This document shows positions 57,008-64,000 of a stretch of 64,000 bases of DNA, one piece after another. The notes below the pieces were generated by a model. That model was given only the letters and a program-made list of their open reading frames with translations. It was not told where the DNA came from and searched no databases. Position 1 is the first letter of the stretch. Every line of letters begins with the position of its first letter. Both the position numbers and the translations under genes were made by a program. Source of the DNA: JALHST01 sp963798435 (GTDB lineage Bacteria; Bacteroidota; Bacteroidia; Flavobacteriales; Flavobacteriaceae); the NCBI GenBank assembly GCA_963798435.1, contig CAWCTF010000001.1, positions 1 through 64,000 on the forward strand, in the 5' to 3' direction.

Positions 57008-57185
57008 ATCCCTTTTTTAACGATTTGAAAAGTTATAAAATATCGTCTTGAAATCCTAGTAGTTGATTTTGTACATTTATCAAAACGATTGCCATAAGCC
57101 CGTTTGTTAGATTTTAAATTGAAAAGCAAGTCCGTGCGCACGATGCTACCGAAAGGCAAAAAAAGGGTGTTATTATCTTACGACC

Positions 57186-57821
57186 ATGTCAAAAACCAAC
57201 CCGAGTCATTTTAAGATGTATAAGCCCTATGGCATGCTCAGTCAAATGGTCTCCAACAATGCTAAAGAAGCTAGGACAAAACGTTTTTTGACCGAACTCC
57301 ATAATTTTCCTAAGGGAACTATGCCCATTGGCCGCTTGGATGAAAATTCAGAAGGTCTACTTTTACTTACTACCGATGGAAAACTGAGCGACACTATTAA
57401 TCGTTCCGGGATTGAAAAGGAATATTATGCCCAACTCGACGGTGAAATCACCGCCAGTGCAATTCGACAGCTACATATCGGCATTGAGATCGGCCTAAAC
57501 GGTAAAAAGTACCTGACAAGGGCCGTTGGCGTTGAAAAAATGCAGCCTCCATCAAATTTCCCGGAAGCGAATCGCAAAATACGACTGGGCAGACATCGTC
57601 AAACATCCTGGATCAGCTTGACCTTGACCGAAGGAAAATTTCGCCAGGTTCGAAAAATGACCGCGGCAGTCGGTTTTCCTACCCTTCGGCTTGTTCGTGT
57701 TCGCATCGGAATGATTTCGTTGGATGATCTCGGCCCCGGCGCTGTTACGATACTATCAGAATCCGTTTTGGGCGAATTTAGACACATGCCTATCGATTCA
57801 AATTTTGATCAAACGCTGTAA
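57186..57821 (+). CDS. Pseudouridine synthase, RsuA/RluE type without S4 domain
   Basis: 211 residues. The catalytic Asp is in GRLDENSEGLLLLTTDG near res 55, and KEYYAQLDG and EGKFRQVRKMTAAVG are the other family motifs. There is no N-terminal S4 RNA-binding domain, as in RluE, which modifies 23S rRNA. The rRNA position modified here cannot be fixed. Monocistronic. Confidence 0.85.
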   Translation: MSKTNPSHFKMYKPYGMLSQMVSNNAKEARTKRFLTELHNFPKGTMPIGRLDENSEGLLLLTTDGKLSDTINRSGIEKEYYAQLDGEITASAIRQLHIGIEIGLNGKKYLTRAVGVEKMQPPSNFPEANRKIRLGRHRQTSWISLTLTEGKFRQVRKMTAAVGFPTLRLVRVRIGMISLDDLGPGAVTILSESVLGEFRHMPIDSNFDQTL

Positions 57822-58047
57822 TTTAGTTTTGGCATGAAAATAGTCTGGAAAATTCTGCAATTTTTATTGGCCTTTTTTTCTGTATTTGCGGGAAAGGAGC
57901 CATAAAGCAGCGGTACCCGATTGCCCATTCGGTTTGTAGGGGTCGGGTGGGCCTATTTGAACATACGATCTGCGATAAGAGCGCAAAATAGCAGCACCTC
58001 ATAATTTTATAACGCCGTTCTAAACCTTAAATTTCTATATTTATAGG

Positions 58048-58743
58048 ATGAAGCCCATAGTACAAATTTCATTGGACCTGACGAATATCGAGGAAGCCCT
58101 GGAAACTGCAACTATGGCCTTACGCGCCGGTGTAGATTGGCTCGAGGCAGGTACGCCCCTGATCCTCGCCGAAGGTCTGAATTGTGTTCGAAGATTGCGG
58201 AAGGCCTTCCCTGGCATTCCGATCGTTGCCGATCTCAAGACCATGGATGGCGGGTATCTGGAGGCCGAAATGATGGCCAAGGCAGGTGCTACCCATGTCG
58301 TAGTTATGGCAAGGGCCCATGAGGAAACCATTAAAATGGTCGTACAGGCCGGCAAGGATTATGGTATTCATGTGATGGGTGATAATTTAGGGTGTCCCGA
58401 TATGGTGGAAGGCGCCCGCATGCTTGAAGCATTGGGCTGCGACTATGTCATACACCATATCGGGTATGATGAGCGGCGTGGAATTGCAGGTTCGGGAAAA
58501 CGCATGCCGAGTCCGTTAGATGAGTTACGCGCTGTAGTAAACGCGGTACAGGTGCCTGTACAGGCAGTCGGCGGCCTAACCTTGGAACAGGCGATCTGTT
58601 GCCCGGAATATGGGGCTCCTTTGGTTGTGTTGGGAGCACCATTGACCATTGATGCCGATGCTTTTAAAACAGCCAGCGGCGATTTGGAAAGCTCCTTACG
58701 GCTCATATGTCAAAAAATTCATGCCTATGGTACACTTACATAA
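58048..58743 (+). CDS. HUMPS/OMPDC-superfamily decarboxylase or synthase
   Basis: 231 residues, TIM barrel of the orotidine-phosphate decarboxylase superfamily. The active-site motif DxKxxD is seen as VADLKTMD (about res 60). Relatives are 3-hexulose-6-phosphate synthase and 3-keto-L-gulonate-6-phosphate decarboxylase (UlaD/SgbH). No SIS-domain isomerase is adjacent, as would be expected in a formaldehyde-fixing pathway. The neighbouring dehydrogenases instead favour a keto-sugar-acid decarboxylase. It is first of an operon of sugar enzymes; the next gene is 13 bp away. Confidence 0.78.
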   Translation: MKPIVQISLDLTNIEEALETATMALRAGVDWLEAGTPLILAEGLNCVRRLRKAFPGIPIVADLKTMDGGYLEAEMMAKAGATHVVVMARAHEETIKMVVQAGKDYGIHVMGDNLGCPDMVEGARMLEALGCDYVIHHIGYDERRGIAGSGKRMPSPLDELRAVVNAVQVPVQAVGGLTLEQAICCPEYGAPLVVLGAPLTIDADAFKTASGDLESSLRLICQKIHAYGTLT

Positions 58744-58755
58744 AATTGAACTCCC

Positions 58756-59781
58756 ATGAAATCGATTGCAGTTGTAAATTATGCCCCTGAAAAAGGCAGT
58801 GTTGAAATTCGGGAGGTACCTAAACCCCTTATTGGTGATGAAGACGTACTCTTAGAGGTAGCCAATGTTGGCGTATGCGGTAGCGACCTACATCAATGGT
58901 CGGCAGATCACAGTTGGCCCGTGAACTATCCAGTGGTATTAGGACACGAATTTGGTGGACACATTCTAGAAATGGGAAAGAATGTGGCAATCTGGAAAGA
59001 AGGCGATCGGGTGGTTAGCGAAACAGCTGCTATCATCGATGTCAATAATCCGCTTTCCAAACAAGGCCTCTATAACTTAGATCCAACCCGTAAAGGTTTC
59101 GGCTATGGGGTGAATGGAGCCATGACCCGCTTTGTTAAAGTTCCTGCCCGCTGCCTTCATAAGGTCCCCGAAAGTTTGCCTTTCGAACAGGCTTGTCTGA
59201 CCGAACCGTGCTCTGTAGCGTACAATGCGGTGGTAATGAATTCGAACATAAAACCAGGCGATAGGGTTATCGTACTAGGACCTGGCACTATTGGAATTCT
59301 GTGTGCTGCCATGGCAAAACTGTGCGGTGCGGAGGTAGCCGTCGTAGGTTTGGAAAATGATCAGACCCGCTTGGGGGTCGCGCGTCAATATGGGTGTGAA
59401 ACGATTATCGGCGATGCAATGACCTGGGCACAGCAACAAGACGGTCTTGGGGTCGACTGTGTTATCGATGCGGCCGGTGTGAGTGAGACCCTGCAGATGG
59501 CCCTTCAATTGGTACGACCCAATGGGCAGATTACCAAGGTAGGTTGGGGGCCGAAACCCTTACACTTTTCATTAGACCCCTTGGTTCAGAAAAATATTCG
59601 TCTACAAGGCAGTTTTAGCCATAATTGGCCAATATGGGAGAAAGTACTAACCCTGCTAGCCACTGGCAGGTTAGACGTGAGGCCCATAATCGGAGGTATA
59701 TGGGGACTTACCGATTGGCAGGTCGCATTTGGGGAAATGCATTCAGGGAATGTCGTAAAAAGCGTTTTAAAACCAAATTGA
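58756..59781 (+). CDS. Zinc-type MDR dehydrogenase (sorbitol/threonine DH-like)
   Basis: 341 residues. The catalytic zinc ligands are in VGVCGSDLHQW and VLGHEFGGHI. The cofactor motif is VLGPGTIGILCAAMAK near res 175. The four-Cys structural zinc loop is missing, as in sorbitol dehydrogenase. It should oxidise a sugar or polyol, or a keto-acid derivative, with NAD. It lies 13 bp after the HUMPS enzyme and 7 bp before the SDR, so the three are co-transcribed. Confidence 0.85.
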   Translation: MKSIAVVNYAPEKGSVEIREVPKPLIGDEDVLLEVANVGVCGSDLHQWSADHSWPVNYPVVLGHEFGGHILEMGKNVAIWKEGDRVVSETAAIIDVNNPLSKQGLYNLDPTRKGFGYGVNGAMTRFVKVPARCLHKVPESLPFEQACLTEPCSVAYNAVVMNSNIKPGDRVIVLGPGTIGILCAAMAKLCGAEVAVVGLENDQTRLGVARQYGCETIIGDAMTWAQQQDGLGVDCVIDAAGVSETLQMALQLVRPNGQITKVGWGPKPLHFSLDPLVQKNIRLQGSFSHNWPIWEKVLTLLATGRLDVRPIIGGIWGLTDWQVAFGEMHSGNVVKSVLKPN

Positions 59782-59787
59782 AAAAAG

Positions 59788-60567
59788 ATGCGATTAAAAG
59801 ATAAGGTTATTTTAATTACCGGCAGTTACACGGGCATCGGCAAGGCCATTGCCCGCCGGTGCGTTCAAGAAGGCGCCCAAGTGGTACTAAATGGCCTTGA
59901 AGAGCAGGATGGCCAAAATCTGGTAAAGGAATTAGGGAAGAATAATGCCACCCATATCACCCTTGATATCACAAAAAATGATGCCCCCATCAAATTGGCA
60001 AATAGCGCTTTGGAGGCCTTTGGCAAACTCGATGCCGTAGTGAATAATGCAGCCATTATAGCATCATCTAATATAACGAATACAACCGTCTCCTATTTAG
60101 AAAGGATGCTAGCGGTAAATGCGATCGCACCCTTCGCGATTATACAGACCGCACTACCCCATTTAACCAAAACAAAGGGCTGTGTGGTCAATATCGGCTC
60201 TATAAATTCATGGAGTGGGGAGCCTAATTTATTGGCCTATAGTATCTCAAAAGGCGCGTTGATGACGTTGAGTAGAAATCTTGGGGATAGCCTGTTTCGG
60301 GAATATGGGGTACGTGTGAACCAAATAAATCCGGGATGGGTACTTACCGAACATGAATTAATCAAACAACGTGAACAAGGAATGCCCGTAGATTGGTATG
60401 AAAAACTTCCAGAGGTATTTTCCCCATCAAAGCGGCTTTTTACTCCTGAAGAGCTAGCGGCCGCCGCCATTTATTTGTTGTCTGATGAAAGTGGTCCTAT
60501 AAGCGGACAAGTTATAGAGGTTGAACAATTCCCTATGATTGGCCGTAATCCTCCCAAGAAGTTGTAG
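59788..60567 (+). CDS. Short-chain dehydrogenase/reductase (SDR)
   Basis: 259 residues, classical SDR. The cofactor motif is TGSYTGIGKAIA (res ~10), the structural NNAAI is near res 88, and the catalytic Ser and YxxxK are in GSINSWSGEPNLLAYSISKG. The protein oxidises or reduces a sugar-acid or related substrate. It is third in the catabolic operon; the gap after it holds the heptamer repeat. Confidence 0.88.
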   Translation: MRLKDKVILITGSYTGIGKAIARRCVQEGAQVVLNGLEEQDGQNLVKELGKNNATHITLDITKNDAPIKLANSALEAFGKLDAVVNNAAIIASSNITNTTVSYLERMLAVNAIAPFAIIQTALPHLTKTKGCVVNIGSINSWSGEPNLLAYSISKGALMTLSRNLGDSLFREYGVRVNQINPGWVLTEHELIKQREQGMPVDWYEKLPEVFSPSKRLFTPEELAAAAIYLLSDESGPISGQVIEVEQFPMIGRNPPKKL

Positions 60568-60575
60568 CAATTCTT

Positions 60576-60838
60576 AGTAAGCAGTAAGCAGTGAACAGTA
60601 AGCAGTAGGCAGTAGGCAGTAGGCAGTAAGCAGTAGGCAGTAAGCAGTAGGCAGTAAGCAGTGAACAGTAAGCAGTGAACAGTAAGCAGTAGGCAGTACG
60701 CAGAAAGCAGTAAGCAGTGAACAGTAAGCAGTAGGCAGTAGGCAGTAAGCAGTAAGCAGTAAGCAGTAAGCAGTGAACAGTAAGCAGTAGGCAGTAGGCA
60801 GTGAACAGTGAACAGTAAACAGTGAACAGTGAACAGTA
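60576..60838. repeat. Heptamer tandem repeat, 37 units
   Basis: 37 consecutive 7-bp units plus four bases (263 bp) with no length variation. The commonest unit is AGTAAGC; main variants are AGTAGGC and AGTGAAC, and a few others occur once (AGTACGC, AGAAAGC, AGTAAAC). It fills nearly all of the gap between the SDR and the TIM-barrel gene. On the minus strand it stays open in two frames, giving runs of Leu/Thr/Ala/Tyr/Cys that are meaningless. The array is near-perfect in period, so slippage in copy number is possible, which could alter the distance to the next gene. Confidence 0.95.
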
Positions 60839-60852
60839 ATCGTTAACAAAGA

Positions 60853-61737
60853 ATGCCGAAACTCGCAGTATTCCCAAAAGCCTTTATGCACGCCCTTTGT
60901 AAGGACGGGACCATGAAGGTTTCAGAATGGATTGAACTCGCTTGCAATTTAGAGGTTGACGGCCTCGAATGGTATGCGGGGTTTCTTGAAATGGCGGACA
61001 GTGCGAATTGGCCGATTTTTCGTCACCAGGTTGAAAAAAAGGGAAAAACGATTCCAATGGTATGTTGCTCTCCCGATTTTACCCATCCCGATGCAACGTA
61101 TCGTCAGCTCGAAATCGACAAGCAACACGATTGGATTAAAATGACACATGCTCTCGGGGGATCCTATTGTAGGGTATTGTCGGGTCAAAGGCGCCCGGAA
61201 CTCTCGTTGACGGAAGGCATTGATCTGGCCGCTGAATGCATCGAGGCCTGTTTGCCCTATGCCATGCAAATGGGCATCACCCTTATTCTTGAAAACCACT
61301 ACAAGGATGATTTTTGGGAATACCCTGAATTTGCACAAAAAATGGATGTCTTTTGCCGCCTGGTGGCTAGGATCGACCATCCTAATTTCGGAGTGAATTA
61401 TGACCCAAGTAATGCCTTTCTCGCTGGTGAAGACCCCTTGGAACTACTGTATCGCATTTCTGACCGTGTGGTCACCATGCATGCCAGCGACCGGTATCTC
61501 ATTGAAGGTACCATCGAAGATTTACGTTCAGAGGAAAATGGGTCCCAAGGATATGCCAACCGTTTGCGGCATGGAGAGATCGGAAAGGGCCTCAATGATT
61601 ATGACGCGATATTTACCGAATTGAAACGGGTCGGATTCGATGGGTGGATCAGCATTGAGGATGGGGTCGACGGTATGGCACAACTAGCACGTAGCGTTGC
61701 ATTTCTTCGAAAAAAAATTGCAAGGCATTGGTCTTAA
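60853..61737 (+). CDS. Sugar phosphate isomerase/epimerase-like TIM barrel
   Basis: 294 residues, AP-endonuclease-2 superfamily (xylose isomerase-like). Metal ligands are suggested by ITLILENHYKDDFW (Glu), FGVNYDPSNAFLAGEDP (Asp), VVTMHASDRYLIEG (His/Asp) and the final Glu in GWISIEDGVDG. It should isomerise or epimerise a keto-sugar derivative, in line with the upstream dehydrogenases. It starts 15 bp after the heptamer array and may be the fourth gene of the operon. Confidence 0.82.
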   Translation: MPKLAVFPKAFMHALCKDGTMKVSEWIELACNLEVDGLEWYAGFLEMADSANWPIFRHQVEKKGKTIPMVCCSPDFTHPDATYRQLEIDKQHDWIKMTHALGGSYCRVLSGQRRPELSLTEGIDLAAECIEACLPYAMQMGITLILENHYKDDFWEYPEFAQKMDVFCRLVARIDHPNFGVNYDPSNAFLAGEDPLELLYRISDRVVTMHASDRYLIEGTIEDLRSEENGSQGYANRLRHGEIGKGLNDYDAIFTELKRVGFDGWISIEDGVDGMAQLARSVAFLRKKIARHWS

Positions 61738-61746
61738 ACCAATTCT

Positions 61747-62430
61747 TTATTTACTTAGCTCGGTTATTGGTGTCAAAAGCACTTTTCTGAATGCTACTTC
61801 AGCACCTTCCGCCTGAAGTGCAATTTGACCGCTCCGGGCAGTTGCATCGTAGCCATAATTTACCAAATCCCCATTGACCCAGACCTTGATCTGATTATCA
61901 AGGCATTCGACTTTCATTGAATTCCATTCCCCTAATGGTTTTTCGGAATCATCGGTAAGATTCATAATCCTACGCTCTTTGCCTTCGGTAATTCCCCAAT
62001 CTTCCTTTGGTCCCCTCCGCGATTCCATATTATCGGTAACTATATTTTCAACAATGCACCAAAAATCCCCAGCATTGGTATGTTCCATTTGAACTTCTAT
62101 TGACTTTGGGAACATTTTGTACAATGCCCTTGGAGTCGATGCAAAGACCAAAACCCCGCAATTACCCGGTTCACCCGCAAATCGATATTCGATATCAAGA
62201 CGAAAATCGGCATAGCTTGCATCGGTGATGAGATGTCCCTGTGGGTTTCCCATACTTACCAAAAGGCCATTGCGAATGATAAACGGATTTATGGCGCTGG
62301 GAATTGTGTCCATTTCAGGTACGTCGACATGCCATCCTGTTAAGTCTTTCCCATTAAACAGGGATACCTCTTTTCGTGAAGTACAGCTAACCAAGAGTAT
62401 AATGCTAAGAATGAAGGCCAGATTTTTCAT
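61747..62430 (-). CDS. DUF1080 (3-keto-disaccharide hydrolase-like) lipoprotein
   Basis: 227 residues. Lipoprotein signal with lipobox LLVSCT at about res 16. The domain opens with SLFNGKDLTGWHV, the DUF1080 hallmark, and ends with QIALQAEGAEVAFRKVLL. This lectin-like jelly roll is known from glycoside-related hydrolases, including those acting on 3-keto-disaccharides. Surface or periplasmic. It is convergent with the sugar operon, 9 bp apart, so a link to the same sugar pathway is plausible. Confidence 0.85.
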   Translation of the reverse strand: MKNLAFILSIILLVSCTSRKEVSLFNGKDLTGWHVDVPEMDTIPSAINPFIIRNGLLVSMGNPQGHLITDASYADFRLDIEYRFAGEPGNCGVLVFASTPRALYKMFPKSIEVQMEHTNAGDFWCIVENIVTDNMESRRGPKEDWGITEGKERRIMNLTDDSEKPLGEWNSMKVECLDNQIKVWVNGDLVNYGYDATARSGQIALQAEGAEVAFRKVLLTPITELSK

Positions 62431-62481
62431 ATTTTAAAATATTAGGGATTTTATAAATTCATTAAAGACTGCGACTTCACA

Positions 62482-63426
62482 TTATTCTCCCAAGGTTTTA
62501 CTACTCGTTTTGCTCGAAAACCTGGAAAATAAGACCAATTTTTTACTGGTATTGATAAAATAAACCCCTGTTAACAAAACAACCGCAGCTACTATCGACT
62601 GAGCGGTAATCTGTTCACTTAAAAAGTACCAGCCTAAAAGCAATGCGATAATGGGATTTACATAGGTTGATGTCGCCACCTTTTCTGGCGAAACTACTTG
62701 AAGGAGATAATTAAAGGCCGTAAAGGCGACGATACTCCCGAAGATGATCAGCAATATCATCGACAATTGCGCATGACCACTCCAATGTAAGGGTGAGGTC
62801 CATTTTTCACCTGCTACCAGACTGAAAAGTAACATCATCGCACCGCCGATTACCATTTGATATCCGGTATTGACGAAGTAGTTCGACGGCAGGTTGGCAC
62901 TTGATACGAAAAGACTGCCATAGCCCCAACTTAACATCGCCAAAAAAATCAAGAACATACCAAGAATCGAACCCTCTTGGCTAATGATTTGTTTTTGGCT
63001 GACCAGCAGATAAATACCAATAAACCCGAGTACTATCCCAATGACCGACATCAATTGGATTTTTTTTCCTTGAAGGATGCGCATCAAAAGTAACACAATC
63101 AAGGGTTGGGCAGAAATTTCCAGGGCAGCGAAGCCACTATCTACAAAATTAAGGGCCCAGACCACTACCCCATTCCCGAAAGACAGAAATAGAAATCCGG
63201 CGAGGGCTACGTTGAAAAATTGTTTCCAACTGATGTACAGACTCATTCCAGAAATTTTGGCAATACCAAAAATCAAGAGCCCAGCAATCACAAAACGCAT
63301 CCCGGCCAGCATAAAGGCGGGCAATTCGGTAACTGCGATTTTATTTAACAGATAGGTCGAACCCCAAATAACATAAATCGCAAAAAAGGCAAGGAATATG
63401 AGTAAGGGGCTTTCCGATTTTTGCAT
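62482..63426 (-). CDS. EamA/DMT-family transporter
   Basis: 314 residues, ten membrane helices in two EamA repeats. The first repeat begins LIFLAFFAIYVIWGSTYLLN; the second ends AAVVLLTGVYFINTSKKLVL. A substrate cannot be predicted. It is in the same direction as the DUF1080 gene, 51 bp upstream of it, but is probably independent. A different subgroup from the EamA protein at 43-44 kb. Confidence 0.88.
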   Translation of the reverse strand: MQKSESPLLIFLAFFAIYVIWGSTYLLNKIAVTELPAFMLAGMRFVIAGLLIFGIAKISGMSLYISWKQFFNVALAGFLFLSFGNGVVVWALNFVDSGFAALEISAQPLIVLLLMRILQGKKIQLMSVIGIVLGFIGIYLLVSQKQIISQEGSILGMFLIFLAMLSWGYGSLFVSSANLPSNYFVNTGYQMVIGGAMMLLFSLVAGEKWTSPLHWSGHAQLSMILLIIFGSIVAFTAFNYLLQVVSPEKVATSTYVNPIIALLLGWYFLSEQITAQSIVAAVVLLTGVYFINTSKKLVLFSRFSSKTSSKTLGE

Positions 63427-63596
63427 AAAGTAATTGATTGGATCCTTTGGAGGCCAATATTAAGAATAACGAATTACTAAAAATAATTTTTACGATCAAA
63501 AAACAACTGCAAATTGTAACCATTGAAAGCGAAAAGGTTTTATTTGACTATCCCAACATTACAATATTCACTATCTTGACCTATGTTTTTTCGACC

Positions 63597-64000
63597 ATGA
63601 CCAAAATAGCAACCTTATTTTTCCTATTACTTTTGCATCCCCTTATGGCACAGGATCGGCCTATTAAAGTGGTTGTCGAAGATATGCCCAACCGTTTGGC
63701 ATTCTATGCCCTGAACGAAAACGAAAAGGATTTTGATGTTCGGCTAACCATTTCAGGAACCGATTTCAGGCAAAGCAAAGCGAAACCTAGGCTCATACGA
63801 GTACCTGGGGCTTCGAAGGTGCAACTGGCCACCATCTACCTCTTAAGAGGCAAAAAACCTGCCTATACCTATGACCTGTATGTAAGCGATAGTATCTCGG
63901 AGAGGGCGATGCTAAAGGAATTTATTACTATCAAAATTGCACCGAGGAAACCGATTATCGTTTATATCCCGAAGAAATGCATCGCATGTGATAGTATTAT
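63597..64000 (+). CDS. Exported thioredoxin/glutaredoxin-like protein, 3' partial
   Basis: Runs past the window end. Signal peptide (MTKIATLFFLLLLHPLMAQ). About 115 residues of an Ig-like or adhesin-like beta domain follow (DVRLTISGTDFRQSKAKP). The last visible segment, PIIVYIPKKCIACDSI, has a beta strand and a CxxC motif as in glutaredoxins. A beta domain followed by a redox domain suggests an exported disulfide-acting protein. Incomplete, so the class is uncertain. Confidence 0.55.
   Translation, partial: MTKIATLFFLLLLHPLMAQDRPIKVVVEDMPNRLAFYALNENEKDFDVRLTISGTDFRQSKAKPRLIRVPGASKVQLATIYLLRGKKPAYTYDLYVSDSISERAMLKEFITIKIAPRKPIIVYIPKKCIACDSI

Noticed and set aside
60576..60838. CRISPR array
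   Set aside because: The unit is 7 bp and contiguous, with no spacers of constant length, and no cas genes are nearby.
60533..60891. Two long minus-strand frames across the heptamer array
   Set aside because: They are translations of the 7-bp repeat, giving endless Leu/Thr/Ala/Tyr/Cys; a period not divisible by three leaves several frames open. Not real genes.

Overview
The window looks like chromosome from a marine member of the Flavobacteriaceae (Bacteroidota). The signs are an RpoD-type sigma factor of 286 residues, a DUF6090 protein, SusE/F-like and DUF1080 domains, lipoprotein signals, secreted sortilin-type propellers, TPR-fused class III cyclases, and a general lack of Shine-Dalgarno sequences. 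No rRNA, tRNA, CRISPR array, integrase or transposase was recognised.

Layout. 0.5-5.7 kb is an AT-rich accessory island: a broken TPR gene and a broken RNase HIII gene (rnhC) on the minus strand, divergent from an RnlA/RnlB toxin-antitoxin pair, then an XRE regulator, a structured repeat element and an orphan HEPN-type gene between two copies of a repeat. 5.7-17 kb holds a frameshifted secreted FAD oxidoreductase, a TetR-controlled tripartite ABC export operon (TolC, HlyD, two ATPases, two ABC-2 permeases) and a frameshifted SLC12-like transporter. 17-26.5 kb has a desaturase, a large unrecognised protein, a minus-strand operon of PLP decarboxylase, DJ-1/PfpI protein and membrane class III cyclase, a luciferase-like flavoenzyme and a neutral zinc metallopeptidase. 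27-46.8 kb holds a divergent RpoD-like sigma factor, M24 and M1 peptidases, a DUF6090-SusE/F fusion, an alcohol dehydrogenase, a DUF2914 membrane protein, a TPR-cyclase operon, OsmC with MarR, transporters and a fused L-serine dehydratase. 47-57.8 kb has two tail-to-tail sortilin-type propeller proteins, a second TPR-cyclase operon, a divergent PycTM-like (DUF5706) membrane effector, an SRAP protein and a pseudouridine synthase. 58-64 kb is a sugar or sugar-acid catabolic operon interrupted by a 37-copy heptamer repeat, then a DUF1080 lipoprotein, an EamA transporter and a protein cut by the window end.

Main points of interest: (1) rnlAB divergent from RNase HIII plus TPR; (2) two paralogous 'small beta protein + periplasmic TPR/cytoplasmic cyclase' operons, both with TTGTCCGAA-type direct repeats exactly 21 bp apart upstream, one of them divergent from a Pycsar-type effector; (3) a HEPN gene flanked by two copies of a repeat-plus-hairpin element; (4) a precise TetR operator, TGAC-N6-GTCA, in both promoters of the export locus. 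Many genes are broken by single-base indels with the coding sense otherwise intact, most densely at the left edge. This may be assembly error rather than true decay, so the 'pseudogene' labels here mean 'frame broken in this sequence'.
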